The position numbers were made by a program, and so were the translations under genes. The notes beneath the pieces were generated by a model that saw only the letters and a program-made list of their open reading frames with translations, had not been told where the DNA came from and searched no databases. DNA of 64,000 nucleotides from Streptomyces sp. QL37 (lineage in GTDB: Bacteria > Actinomycetota > Actinomycetes > Streptomycetales > Streptomycetaceae), in the NCBI RefSeq assembly GCF_002941025.1, contig NZ_PTJS01000001.1:6791960-6855959 (forward strand). Reading direction: 5' to 3'. Numbering within the stretch: position 1 is the first letter of the stretch; every line of letters starts with the position of its first letter. Positions 40,557 through 49,694 of this stretch are shown piece by piece.

Positions 40557-42077
40557 GTGGCAGCAGCACCAGTCTGGAGCGTCGACCCCCGAACGGGGAA
40601 CCCGCGTGAGCAGGTTGCGGTGGAGGCTACAGCGGAGGAGGTCGACCGCGCGGTCCGGGCGGCGCACGCCGTTCGCGGAGCGCTGGCCGACCGCACCGTG
40701 CGCGCCGCGTTCCTCCGCACCGCGGCCGACCTCCTCGCCGAGGCCCAGGAACACGTCATCGAGGCCGCCGACGCGGAGACCGCGCTCGGCCCCGCCCGGC
40801 TGACCGGCGAGCTGGCCCGCACGGCGGCCCAGCTGCGCGCCTTCGCGGAGGTCGTCGACGAGGGCGCGTACCTCGACATCCACATCGACCACGAGGACGG
40901 CAGCCGCACCCCGCCGTGGCCGGACCTGCGCCGCTACAAGATCCCGCTCGGCGTCGTCGCCGTCTACGCGGCCAGCAACTTCCCGCTCGCCTTCTCCGTC
41001 CCCGGCGGTGACACCGCGAGCGCGCTCGCCGCGGGCTGCCCGGTCGTCGTCAAGGCGCACCCCGACCACCCCGCGACCTCGGAGATCTGCGCCTCGCTCC
41101 TGCGCAGGGCCGCGGCGCAGCACGGTCTGCCCGAGGACGTCCTGACCGTGGTCCACGGCTTCGAGGCGGGTGTCGAGCTGGTGAAGCACCCGCTCGTCTC
41201 CGCCGCCGGATTCACCGGCTCGATCCGTGGTGGCCGCGCCCTGTTCGACGCGGCGGCCGCCCGGCCCACCCCGATCCCCTTCCACGGTGAGCTCGGTTCG
41301 CTCAACCCCGTCGTCGTCACCGAGGCGGCCGCCGCCGAGCGCGGTGAGCAGATCGGTGCCGGCCTCGGCGGCTCGATGACCATGGGCGCCGGACAGTTCT
41401 GCACCAAGCCCGGCTTCGTGTTCGCCCCGGCCGGAGAGGCGGGCGACCAGCTGCTGAAGTCGCTGACCGAGACGGTGAGCGGTACGGGCGCCGGGGTCAT
41501 GCTCGACCACCGGATGCGCGACGCCTTCGTCCACGGGGTGGCCGAGCGGGCCGCGCTCCCCGACGTCGAGGCCCCGGTGACCCCGGGCGCCGGCGGCGAA
41601 CACACGGTCTCCGCGGGCTTCTTCACCGTGCCGGCGCAGCACCTCGCCCAGGAGGGACCGCACGACGCGCTCCTGGAGGAGTGCTTCGGCCCGGTCACCG
41701 TCGTGGCGCGCTACGACTCCGCGGACGAGATCACCGCCGTGCTGTCGCGCCTCCCGGGGAACCTCACCGCCACCCTCCAGATCGCCACGGAGGAGGCCGA
41801 CGGCAGCGCCGCCGGACTGCTGGCCGAGCTCACCCCCGTGGCCGGACGCGTCCTGGTCAACGGCTGGCCGACCGGCGTCGCCGTCGCCCCCGCCCAGCAC
41901 CACGGCGGCCCCTACCCGGCCACCACCTCCACCTCCACCTCGGTCGGCGCCACCGCGATCGAGCGCTGGCTGCGCCCGGTCAGCTACCAGTCCACGCCTG
42001 AGGCGCTCCTGCCGCCGGAGCTCCGCGAGGACAACCCGCAGAACCTGCCGCGCCGGGTCGACGGGCGCCGCGCATGA
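40557..42077 (+). CDS. NADP-dependent aldehyde dehydrogenase (2-oxoglutarate semialdehyde dehydrogenase type)
   Basis: This 506-residue protein uses a GTG start with 'ggaagga' upstream. Motifs: 'LGVVAVYAASNFPLAFSVPG', 'GCPVVVKAHPDHP', 'GFTGSIRGGRALFDAAAARP', the catalytic Glu in 'PFHGELGSLNPVVV', and the nucleophile Cys in 'TMGAGQFCTKPGFVFA'. This combination is typical of 2-oxoglutarate (2,5-dioxovalerate) semialdehyde dehydrogenases. That is the last step of oxidative D-galacturonate, D-glucarate and L-arabinose catabolism, which would connect it to the pectin theme of the window. The other pathway genes are not present here. Confidence 0.88.
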   Translation: MAAAPVWSVDPRTGNPREQVAVEATAEEVDRAVRAAHAVRGALADRTVRAAFLRTAADLLAEAQEHVIEAADAETALGPARLTGELARTAAQLRAFAEVVDEGAYLDIHIDHEDGSRTPPWPDLRRYKIPLGVVAVYAASNFPLAFSVPGGDTASALAAGCPVVVKAHPDHPATSEICASLLRRAAAQHGLPEDVLTVVHGFEAGVELVKHPLVSAAGFTGSIRGGRALFDAAAARPTPIPFHGELGSLNPVVVTEAAAAERGEQIGAGLGGSMTMGAGQFCTKPGFVFAPAGEAGDQLLKSLTETVSGTGAGVMLDHRMRDAFVHGVAERAALPDVEAPVTPGAGGEHTVSAGFFTVPAQHLAQEGPHDALLEECFGPVTVVARYDSADEITAVLSRLPGNLTATLQIATEEADGSAAGLLAELTPVAGRVLVNGWPTGVAVAPAQHHGGPYPATTSTSTSVGATAIERWLRPVSYQSTPEALLPPELREDNPQNLPRRVDGRRA

Positions 42078-42688
42078 CGGCCGTACAGCTTCCCGAGCTC
42101 CCCTTCGCCCTGGAGCCCTTCGGGCCCGAGGGCGGATGGACGTACGAGGAAGGCGTGCTGACCGGTACGGCCGGGGCGAAGCAGGACCGTTTCGTCCCGC
42201 CCGGCGGCGACTCCCTGGAGCCCGCGTCCGACGCGCCGCGCCTGCTGGGCCCGGCGCCGGAGGGCGACTTCCAGCTGATCGCCCGGGTGCGGGTCGGCTT
42301 CGCCGCCGCCTTCGACGCGGGGGTCCTCTACCTCCACGTCGGGGAGCGGGACTGGGCGAAGCTCTGCCTGGAGCTCTCCCCGGAGCGCCCGACGATCTGC
42401 ACCGTGGTCACCCGCGGTCACTCGGACGACGTGAACTCCGCGGTCGTGGAGGGGGACAGCTCCTGGCTGCGCCTCAGCCGCATCGGCGACGCCTTCGCCT
42501 TCCACGCCTCGGCGGACGGTGAACGGTGGACCTTCGTCCGGCTGTTCACCCTCGGCACGGCGGAGGAGCGGGCCGCGGCCCGTATCGGCTTCCTCGCCCA
42601 GTCACCCACCGGCGACGGCTGCACGGTGACGTTCGACCGGATCGCCTTCCGGCCCACCGGCCCCGGCGACCTGCGCGACGGCAGCTGA
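42074..42688 (+). CDS. DUF1349-domain protein (concanavalin-like beta-sandwich)
   Basis: This 204-residue protein overlaps the dehydrogenase stop (ATGA). The whole length is one DUF1349/LamG-like domain: 'FQLIARVRVGFAAAFDAGVL', 'ERDWAKLCLELSPERP', 'WLRLSRIGDAFAFHASADGE', 'RIGFLAQSPTGDGCTVTFDR'. Members bind or act on carbohydrates; enzymatic activity is unproven. Co-translation with the semialdehyde dehydrogenase suggests a role in sugar-acid metabolism. Confidence 0.85.
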   Translation: MTAVQLPELPFALEPFGPEGGWTYEEGVLTGTAGAKQDRFVPPGGDSLEPASDAPRLLGPAPEGDFQLIARVRVGFAAAFDAGVLYLHVGERDWAKLCLELSPERPTICTVVTRGHSDDVNSAVVEGDSSWLRLSRIGDAFAFHASADGERWTFVRLFTLGTAEERAAARIGFLAQSPTGDGCTVTFDRIAFRPTGPGDLRDGS

Positions 42689-42709
42689 CCGAGCACACGT
42701 ACACCCACC

Positions 42710-42742
42710 GAGGGCCCGGATCCGAGAGGATTCCGGGCCCTC
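42710..42742. terminator. Terminator after the DUF1349 gene
   Basis: A perfect 11-bp stem (42710-42720 with 42732-42742) with an 11-nt loop lies 22 bp after the stop codon. Confidence 0.8.
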
Positions 42743-42878
42743 CGGGCGGTGCCCGGTGTTCACCTGCGCGTCACCCGGAATCCTCCTGCAATCAACCCGC
42801 CTTTCTCACGGCTTCCTCATGCGGCCTTGATTGCGTGTCCGTGCCGGCCCGGTCCGGCACGTAGACGCAAGGAGGCGC

Positions 42879-43802
42879 ATGGTGTCGCGACCCGACATGA
42901 CCGCACCCCGTGGGTCCCGGGACGGCGACGCCCCGGCCCCCGGGGACGGCCAGCCGCTGCACGTGGCGAGCAGACTGCACGCGTTCAACCGGTTCGAGCT
43001 GAAGTACCTCGTCCCGGTCGAGCAGGCCGCCGGGATCCGGGAGGAGCTCGGCGAGCGGATGGACCGGGACCTCAACAGCCCGGTGGGCGGCTACGGGGTC
43101 TGGAGCCTGTACTACGACAGCCCCGAGCTGCGGTTCTACTGGGAGAAGATCGAAGGCCTGAAGTTCCGCCGCAAGCTGCGGATCCGGCACTACGGCGACC
43201 TCGACGGGGTCACCGAGGAGTCGCCGGTGTGCGTGGAGATCAAGCAGCGGGTCAACCGCGTGACGCAGAAGCGGCGCATCACCCTCCCGTACGCCACCGC
43301 CAGGAGGCTGTGCGACGCCCGGGAGATGGTGGAGCACTCGCCCGAGGAGAGCCCTTTCGTCCAGGAGGTGCTCGACCTCGTCATCCGGCTGAACCTCCGG
43401 CCGACGGCGATCACCGGATACCAGCGCGAGGCGCTGGTCGGCCGCGCCTCGGACACGGGGCTGCGGGTCACCTTCGACCGGCGGGTCCGGGGCCGGGACC
43501 GCGACTTCCACTTCGGGACCGCCACGCCGGAGAACCGGTTCACCATCCCGCCCCACATGACGGTGATGGAGATCAAGGTCAACGAGCGCACACCGCACTG
43601 GATCACCGACCTGGCCGCGCGCCGGAATCTGAACCTGGTGCGGATCAGCAAGTACGTGCAGTCCATCGAGGCGTTCGGCCTGGCGCCCAGGTCGGTCTTC
43701 CACGTCGACGAGGCGGACTGTCCGCCTCCCACCCCCCACACCCGGCTGCCACTGGGGCAGCCGGCGGCGCCGCACGCGCCGGTGAAAGCAGGAGCACAGT
43801 GA
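42879..43802 (+). CDS. VTC-domain protein (tunnel-fold, polyphosphate-polymerase-like)
   Basis: About 307 residues from the ATG at 42879 with 'aaggagg' before it. The triphosphate-tunnel fold of VTC proteins is recognised from alternating basic and acidic strands: 'FNRFELKYLVPVEQA', 'KFRRKLRIRHYG', 'VCVEIKQRVNRVTQKRRI', 'MTVMEIKVNERTPHWI' and 'RISKYVQSIEAF'. Yeast VTC4 uses this tunnel to build polyphosphate from ATP. In bacteria the domain sits next to DUF4956 and CotH genes, exactly as here. No membrane segment is present, so the catalytic domain is cytoplasmic. Polyphosphate synthesis is an inference. Confidence 0.88.
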   Translation: MVSRPDMTAPRGSRDGDAPAPGDGQPLHVASRLHAFNRFELKYLVPVEQAAGIREELGERMDRDLNSPVGGYGVWSLYYDSPELRFYWEKIEGLKFRRKLRIRHYGDLDGVTEESPVCVEIKQRVNRVTQKRRITLPYATARRLCDAREMVEHSPEESPFVQEVLDLVIRLNLRPTAITGYQREALVGRASDTGLRVTFDRRVRGRDRDFHFGTATPENRFTIPPHMTVMEIKVNERTPHWITDLAARRNLNLVRISKYVQSIEAFGLAPRSVFHVDEADCPPPTPHTRLPLGQPAAPHAPVKAGAQ

Positions 43803-44476
43803 ACTTCGATCTGCAGGAACTCAGCGGGACGTTCAGCGTCGCCGACGTGGTCGCCGCCATGGCGCTGTCGTTCGTCCTGAGCACGGTGATCGGCTACACC
43901 TACCGGTACACCCACCGCAACGTCTCCTACAGCCAGTCGTACGTCCAGACGCTGGTCATCGTCGGCATGATCGTCGCCCTGATCATGCTGGTGGTCGGCT
44001 CGAACCTGGCACGGGCGTTCTCCCTGGTCGGCGCGTTGTCCGTCGTCCGGTTCAGGAACGCGGTGAAGGAGACGAGGGATGTCGGCTTCATCTTCCTGGC
44101 GATGGCGATCGGCATGGCCTGCGGTGCCCGTTTCTACACGCTGGCCGCCGTCGGCGCCGTCGTGATCTGCGTCGTGATCCTCGTGATGTTCAAGTTCAAC
44201 TGGTTCGCCCTGAACGTCCAGCGCCAGGTCGTCAAGGTCCAGGTCCCCGCGGGCGAGGACTACACGCCCGCCATCCGTGACGTGCTGATCAAGTACACCA
44301 GCGAGTTCGAGCTGGTGAGCACGGAGACGATCCGGGGCGGAGCCCTGAACGAGGTGTTCTACACCGTGCGGATGAAGAAGGGCACGGAACCCGGCGACCT
44401 CGTCACCGCCCTCCAGGAGCGCACCTCCGGGCAGCGGGTGACGGTGCTGACCGGTTACGACACCACCGACCTGTGA
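43799..44476 (+). CDS. DUF4956 integral membrane protein
   Basis: This 225-residue protein starts with GTG overlapping the VTC stop (GTGA). The first half has four hydrophobic segments ('VVAAMALSFVLSTVIGYTY', 'TLVIVGMIVALIMLVVGSNL', 'VGFIFLAMAIGMACGA', 'AAVGAVVICVVILVMF'). The second half is a soluble ferredoxin-like domain ending 'LQERTSGQRVTVLTGYDTTD'. The conserved 'ALSVVRFRNAVKETRDVGFI' between helices marks DUF4956. It may be the membrane channel or anchor for the VTC partner. Its gene overlaps both neighbours, so the three products are likely one complex. Confidence 0.88.
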   Translation: MNFDLQELSGTFSVADVVAAMALSFVLSTVIGYTYRYTHRNVSYSQSYVQTLVIVGMIVALIMLVVGSNLARAFSLVGALSVVRFRNAVKETRDVGFIFLAMAIGMACGARFYTLAAVGAVVICVVILVMFKFNWFALNVQRQVVKVQVPAGEDYTPAIRDVLIKYTSEFELVSTETIRGGALNEVFYTVRMKKGTEPGDLVTALQERTSGQRVTVLTGYDTTDL

Positions 44477-46215
44477 TGAGCGGCGGTACGACGCCGGTCC
44501 GCCGGCGGCGGCTCAAGGACCGCCTCCCGGTGCGCCTCCGGCACCACTGGAAGCCGGCCGGAGCGCTGTGCGTGGGGCTCGCCCTGCTCGTGTACGCCTT
44601 CGGGGACGCCCGGGTCTCGCCGTACGTCACCTCCTCGTCCCGCGTGGAGGCCGACACGATCACCGAGAACGTCGAGGGCACGGTCGGCCTCTACGACACC
44701 ACGGTCAAGCACTCCATCCAACTGCAGTACGAGCAGACCGACTTCGACAAGATGATGAAGGAGTTCGAGGACGAGGGCACCAAGGACACCATCGAGGCCG
44801 ACCTCACCATCGACGGGGTCTTCCTCCAGGACGTGGGGATCCGCCTGAAAGGGAACTCCACCCTGATGTCCCTGCGCGGCGACGAGGGCGGCGCCGGTGG
44901 CGGCCGGATGCCCGGCGCAGCCGGGCAGGGCGCCCCGCAGCAGCAACAGGGCGGCGGGGGCCAGGACCGCGGCCGGGACACGGACGGCGGCGGTCCTGGC
45001 GCCGGGGGCGCCGCGGGCGGTACGGCCAACGGCGGCGCTGCCGGGGGCCGTGCGGGCGGCGGGGGAGGGATGACGCAGTACGACCTCTCCGCCGGGAAGC
45101 CGGAGGAGCTCCCCCTGCTCATCAAGATCGACGAATACGTCGAGGGCCGCGCCTACCAGGGCGAGCGGGAGATCTCCCTGCGTCCGGGCAGCGACGCGCA
45201 GGTGCCGCTGAACGAGGCCCTGGCGCTGTCGCTGACGGACGAGGGCGGGGCGACGGCCGAGCGGTACGGCTTCACCACGGTGGCCGTCAACAACGGCCCG
45301 GCGGTCACCAGGCTCATGGTCGAGAACCCCGACACCGAGTACGCCGAGGCCATCGACGGCAACGGGATCCTGTACAAGGCGAGGGCGGGCGGCAGCTTCG
45401 CCTACCGAGGTGACGACCCCTCGGACTACGAGACGTCCTTCCGCCAGCTGAACAAGGTCGGGAGCCAGGACCTCTCGCCCGTCATGAAGCTCATCAAGTG
45501 GGTGGACGAGGCGTCGGACGAGGAGTTCGCCGCCGACCTCGGCAAGCACGTCGACATCGAGTCCTTCTCCGCTTACGTCGCCGCGCAGAACCTCCTGATG
45601 AACTTCGACGACATGGCGGGGCCCGGCAAGAACTACCTGCTCTGGTACGACCTGGACACGAAGAAGTTCTCCGTCCTCGGATGGGACTACAACCTCACCT
45701 TCAGCGGGGACGCCGAGGCCGGACCGGACGACTCGATGAGCATGGGCGGCCGCCCCGGCGGCGCGGCCGCGGACACGCAGGGCGGCGGTGAGGCAGCACA
45801 GGGCGGAGCCGCCGAGGGCCAGGGCGGCATGCCCGCTCCTCCCGAAGGGGCACCGGAGGGGATGCCGGGAGGCACCGGTGAGGGCGGCCCGCAAGGCGGC
45901 TTCCCCGGCGGCGCGGCCGGCGAGGGCCGGGACGGAGAGGGCGGCCAGGCCGGCGGCGGCATGAGCGGCCACGAGCTGAAGGACCGCTTCCTGGAGCTCG
46001 GCGCCCTGGACCCCGCGTACAAGAAGGCCTACAAGGAGCTGTACGAGAAGTTCTTCGGCTCCGGCGCGGCGATCGAGGCGCTCGACGACATCTCCGGTCA
46101 GGCCGAGAGGGCCGGTGTCGACGCGGCGGACCTGAAGCAGGCCGTGGCCACGCTGCGCGCGACCGTCACCGCGCGGACCGAGGCGCTGGCGAGGGACACG
46201 GAGGTGACCGGTTGA
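44476..46215 (+). CDS. CotH-family protein kinase-like surface protein
   Basis: About 579 residues; the junction is GTGATG, so a GTG at 44473 is an alternative start. A single membrane anchor ('AGALCVGLALLVYAFGDARV') precedes an extracellular CotH domain. Recognisable features: 'IRLKGNSTLMSLRGDEG', 'YAEAIDGNGILYKARAGGSF', 'SAYVAAQNLLMNFDDMAGPG' and the metal-binding Asp in 'FSVLGWDYNLTFSGDAE'. CotH proteins of spore coats phosphorylate partner proteins. Two Gly/Gln-rich low-complexity inserts (around residues 140-200 and 425-495) are unusual and probably flexible linkers. It is co-translated with the DUF4956 gene. Confidence 0.85.
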   Translation: MSGGTTPVRRRRLKDRLPVRLRHHWKPAGALCVGLALLVYAFGDARVSPYVTSSSRVEADTITENVEGTVGLYDTTVKHSIQLQYEQTDFDKMMKEFEDEGTKDTIEADLTIDGVFLQDVGIRLKGNSTLMSLRGDEGGAGGGRMPGAAGQGAPQQQQGGGGQDRGRDTDGGGPGAGGAAGGTANGGAAGGRAGGGGGMTQYDLSAGKPEELPLLIKIDEYVEGRAYQGEREISLRPGSDAQVPLNEALALSLTDEGGATAERYGFTTVAVNNGPAVTRLMVENPDTEYAEAIDGNGILYKARAGGSFAYRGDDPSDYETSFRQLNKVGSQDLSPVMKLIKWVDEASDEEFAADLGKHVDIESFSAYVAAQNLLMNFDDMAGPGKNYLLWYDLDTKKFSVLGWDYNLTFSGDAEAGPDDSMSMGGRPGGAAADTQGGGEAAQGGAAEGQGGMPAPPEGAPEGMPGGTGEGGPQGGFPGGAAGEGRDGEGGQAGGGMSGHELKDRFLELGALDPAYKKAYKELYEKFFGSGAAIEALDDISGQAERAGVDAADLKQAVATLRATVTARTEALARDTEVTG

Positions 46216-46381
46216 CCACCGGCGCCCCGGACCCGGGTCCCCCCGATCCGGTCCGGGCGCCGGTACACCCGTGACCGCGTTCCCGTCCGTTCCGTACGGT
46301 TGGAGCCCCCTCCCCAGCCCTCTCCCGAGCCCCCGGCCGACCCGGCCCGCACACGACCCCGCACCACCCGAGGTGAACCCT

Positions 46382-47098
46382 GTGGCCTCAGCCCGGCACA
46401 CTGTTCTGGTCGTCGAGGACGACCCGAGCATCCGCACCCTGCTCACCTCCGCCCTGCACGCCGCCGGTTACGCCGTCGTATCCGCGGGAACCGGGCAGGA
46501 GGCGCTGGCCGGGACGGGCCGCAGCGGGCCGGACCTGATCGTGCTGGACGTGATGCTCCCCGACACCGACGGTTTCACGGTCACGCGCGAACTGCGCGCC
46601 CGGGGCATCTACACCCCGGTCCTCTTCCTCACCGCACGCACCGATGTCGAGGACCGCATCATCGGCCTCAGCTCGGGCGGGGACGACTACGTCACCAAGC
46701 CCTTCCACGTCCAGGAGGTCCTGCTGCGGGTGCGCGCCATCCTCCGCCGCAGCGCCGGGCCACGCGCGGCACCGCCCGCCGAGCGGCCGCCCCTGCGCTA
46801 CGCCGACCTCACCCTCGACGAGGAGGCACACGACGTGCACCGCGCAGGGCAGCGGGTGCCGCTGTCGCCGACGGAGTTCCGGCTGCTGGCCTGCCTCATG
46901 GCGCAGCCCGGGAAGGTGCTGGAGAAGCAGCAGATCCTGCAGAAGGTCTGGCACCACGACTTCGCCGGCGACACCCGCATCGTCGACACCTACATCAAGA
47001 ACCTGCGCCGCAAGATCGACCGGACCGAACCGCCGCTCATCCACACCGTGCGGGGCGTCGGATACTGCCTGCGCCTGCCCCGGGACCGCACGGCGTGA
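46382..47098 (+). CDS. OmpR-family response regulator
   Basis: About 238 residues from the GTG at 46382, with 'gaggtgaaccc' before it. The receiver keeps 'VLVVEDDPSIRTLL', the phosphorylated Asp in 'LIVLDVMLPDTDGF', 'LFLTARTDVEDRI' and 'DDYVTKPFHVQEVLLRVRA'. The output winged helix reads 'DTRIVDTYIKNLRRKIDRTE' and 'IHTVRGVGYCLRLP'. It is the partner of the histidine kinase that overlaps it by GTGA. The pair follows the VTC/DUF4956/CotH trio by 166 bp and might control it, as the MprA/TcrA-like type does for envelope genes. Confidence 0.92.
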   Translation: MASARHTVLVVEDDPSIRTLLTSALHAAGYAVVSAGTGQEALAGTGRSGPDLIVLDVMLPDTDGFTVTRELRARGIYTPVLFLTARTDVEDRIIGLSSGGDDYVTKPFHVQEVLLRVRAILRRSAGPRAAPPAERPPLRYADLTLDEEAHDVHRAGQRVPLSPTEFRLLACLMAQPGKVLEKQQILQKVWHHDFAGDTRIVDTYIKNLRRKIDRTEPPLIHTVRGVGYCLRLPRDRTA

Positions 47099-48621
47099 GA
47101 GGGATACCGAGGCGCCTTCGCCCCCGTTCCCTGCGCACCCGGCTGGTGCTGATCGCCACGGTCCTGGCCACGGTGGCGGTGCTGGTGTGCCAGGCCACCG
47201 GGCTGACCCTCATGCGCTCCTGGCTCATCGGTCAGGTCGACGACCGGCTCACCGACTTCCGCCCGCCCTCGCCCGTCTACCGGGACATCGCCGCAGGCAC
47301 CGGCCCCTCCCACCGGCCGCCCCCGCACGAGACCCTGCCCTCGGACTTCCGCGTCTACTTCTACGATGCCGAGGGCCGCCTGCTGCCCGACTCGCTCGGC
47401 AGCGGCCGGGGCGAACCACGCCTGGCCGAGGCCGTCACCGCGCGCGAGGCCGCGGACGGGCGCCCCGCCACGGTGCCCGCCCGGGACGGCGACGGTGACT
47501 GGCGCGTGGTCGCCGACTCCGGACCCGAAGGCATGCGCGCCGTCGTCGCCCTGCCGCTGGACAGCGTGCGCGAAGCCACGTCCAGACTGCTCTGGTTCAG
47601 TCTGGCCGTCGGGGCGGTCACCGCGACCGGAGTGATGCTGCTGGGCGGAACCGCCGTCCGGCTCGGCCTCCGGCCGCTGACGCGCGTCGAACACACCGCC
47701 CGGCGCATCACCAGCGGTGAATTCGAACAGAACGCCACCGACACCAGCCCGGACACGGAGGTCGGCCGCCTCGGCATCGCCTTCAACACCATGCTGGACC
47801 AACTGCGCGCGGCCCTGCACCGCAAGGACAGGACGGAACGCAGGCTGCGCCGCTTCATGGCGGACGCCGGGCACGAACTGCGCACCCCCCTGACCTCCCT
47901 CCAGGGGTTCGCCGAACTCCTGCTGGACGACCCGCACATGTCCCCGCGCCGCAGACACGAGGCCCACGAGCTCATCGCGCAGAACGCCGACCGGATGAGC
48001 CGCCTGGTCGACAGCCTCTTCCTGCTGGCCAAGCTCGGTGACGCCCCCACCACCGAGCACGGCCCCGTCGACCTGCTGTCGCTGGCCGCGGACGGCATCG
48101 CCTCCTCGGCCGTACGCCACCCCGGGCGGCGCGTCGCCCTGGCCCCCCTCGGGGCGCGGGACAGCGACGGGCCGGGGGAGCTCGACGTCGTGGAAGGCTC
48201 CGGCGACCCCCATCAGCTCGCCCAGGTGCTGTCCAACCTCCTCGACAACGCCTGCACCCACACCCCGCCCGGCACCCGGCTCCGGGTAGGTGTCGGGAGC
48301 CTGCGCGCCGGCCCCCGTACGGGAGGAGCCGACCGGCCCGGCCGTACGAGCGTCAATCCGCCCCTGCCCTCCGGCGCCACGGCCCACGTCATCGAGGTCG
48401 TCGACGACGGCCCCGGACTCACACCCCAGGACGCCCAGCAGGTCTTCGACCGCTTCTTCCGGGCACCATCAGCCTCAGGCGTCCCTCGTGACAGCGGATC
48501 GGGCCTGGGCCTCGCCATCGCCTCGGCGATCGCCGAGGCCCATGGAGGCCGCCTGGAACTCGACACCCGCCCCGGCGAAGGCTGCACCTTCCGGCTGCTG
48601 CTCCCGGCCGGCACCTCCTGA
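47095..48621 (+). CDS. Sensor histidine kinase
   Basis: This 508-residue protein starts with GTG overlapping the regulator stop. Two transmembrane segments ('LVLIATVLATVAVLVCQATG' and 'LLWFSLAVGAVTATGVMLLG') flank an extracellular sensor of about 140 residues. HAMP ('LGLRPLTRVEHTARRITSGE'), the HisKA box with the phosphorylated His in 'MADAGHELRTPLTSLQGFAE', the N box 'LSNLLDNACTHT', 'VDDGPGLTPQDAQQV' and the G2 box 'SGSGLGLAIASAIAEAHGG' are all present. The kinase is complete and should phosphorylate the regulator before it. The stimulus is unknown. Confidence 0.92.
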   Translation: MRGIPRRLRPRSLRTRLVLIATVLATVAVLVCQATGLTLMRSWLIGQVDDRLTDFRPPSPVYRDIAAGTGPSHRPPPHETLPSDFRVYFYDAEGRLLPDSLGSGRGEPRLAEAVTAREAADGRPATVPARDGDGDWRVVADSGPEGMRAVVALPLDSVREATSRLLWFSLAVGAVTATGVMLLGGTAVRLGLRPLTRVEHTARRITSGEFEQNATDTSPDTEVGRLGIAFNTMLDQLRAALHRKDRTERRLRRFMADAGHELRTPLTSLQGFAELLLDDPHMSPRRRHEAHELIAQNADRMSRLVDSLFLLAKLGDAPTTEHGPVDLLSLAADGIASSAVRHPGRRVALAPLGARDSDGPGELDVVEGSGDPHQLAQVLSNLLDNACTHTPPGTRLRVGVGSLRAGPRTGGADRPGRTSVNPPLPSGATAHVIEVVDDGPGLTPQDAQQVFDRFFRAPSASGVPRDSGSGLGLAIASAIAEAHGGRLELDTRPGEGCTFRLLLPAGTS

Positions 48622-48659
48622 GCCGGTCACCTGCCGAAGTGCCCTGACGCATACGGCAA

Positions 48660-49598
48660 TTACTCCTTCCGGCCCGGCAGGATCCAGGTACCGGCCCCCA
48701 GCCGCGCGGCCGCCGTGGTCCGCAGCGCGTCGAGCAGTCCGCGCAGCGCGGGCTGCTCGGCCGGGGACGACTCCCGTACCGCCGCGTGGATCGACCTGAC
48801 GGGCTCCGGGCCGCAGACCCTCCGGACGGCCACACCGGGGTGGGGGCCGCCGATCCCGAGTTCCGGGACCAGGGTGATGCCGAGCCCCGCGGCCACGAAC
48901 GCCCGTGCCGTGGCGTGGTCCTCGCTCTCCACCACGAACCCCGGGCTGAACCCCGCCGACGCGCAGGCGTCGAGAACGGGGTCCAGACAGGGGCCCGGCC
49001 GGTCGCTCCTGATCCACGGCTCGTCCGCGAGGCCGCTCATCTCGATCTCCTCCTGTGCGGCGAGCCGGTGATCCTCCGGCAGCACGGCGAGATAGCGGTC
49101 GTCGAGCAGGGGGACGAACCGGATGCCGTCGACGGGCGGCAGGCCGTGCGGACGGACCACGAGGGCCAGATCGGCACGTCCGTCCCTCACCTCCGGCAGC
49201 GGGTCCTCCGGATCGCTCAGCTTCAACTCGGTCAGCACGCCCGGGTGTCCGCGGCGGAACCGTGCCAGCGCCGGAGCCATCAGCGCGGCACCCGCGCTCG
49301 CGAAGTAGCGGATGGCGATCCGCCCCGTCCGTCCGGCCCTCAGGTCGGCCAGCGCGGTCTCCGCCTCGGCGACGTGGTCGCCGATGAGGGTCGCGTACTC
49401 GTTGAGCAGTCGCCCCGCATCCGTCGGCCGTACGCCCCGCCCGGACCGCTCCAGGAGCGTGATCTTGGCCTCCTTCTCCAGCGCCGCCATCTGCTGGCTG
49501 ACCGCGGAGGGCGTGTACCCGAGATTACGTGCCGCCGCGGTGACCGACCCACTGGTGACCACCGCGCGCAGGAGCTGCATCCTTCGCACATCAAGCAT
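48660..49598 (-). CDS. LysR-family transcriptional regulator
   Basis: This 312-residue protein has the N-terminal HTH 'LRAVVTSGSVTAAARNLGYT' with 'PSAVSQQMAALEKEAKITLL', a substrate-binding-like domain with 'RIAIRYFASAGAALMAPALA' and 'IGGPHPGVAVRRV'. The ATG at 49598 has no clear ribosome site, so the mRNA may be leaderless. The gene is divergent from an EamA-family exporter across 96 bp, a common LysR/exporter layout, so it probably controls that transporter. Confidence 0.92.
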   Translation of the reverse strand: MLDVRRMQLLRAVVTSGSVTAAARNLGYTPSAVSQQMAALEKEAKITLLERSGRGVRPTDAGRLLNEYATLIGDHVAEAETALADLRAGRTGRIAIRYFASAGAALMAPALARFRRGHPGVLTELKLSDPEDPLPEVRDGRADLALVVRPHGLPPVDGIRFVPLLDDRYLAVLPEDHRLAAQEEIEMSGLADEPWIRSDRPGPCLDPVLDACASAGFSPGFVVESEDHATARAFVAAGLGITLVPELGIGGPHPGVAVRRVCGPEPVRSIHAAVRESSPAEQPALRGLLDALRTTAAARLGAGTWILPGRKE

Positions 49599-49694
49599 GT
49601 AGTACAGCTTAACGCCGCATGCAAACTTTTTCGCTTGTCTTACTCAAGTCATCAGGGCACTGTTCAAAGCCGGACACCTGCCAGGAGGCGAACA

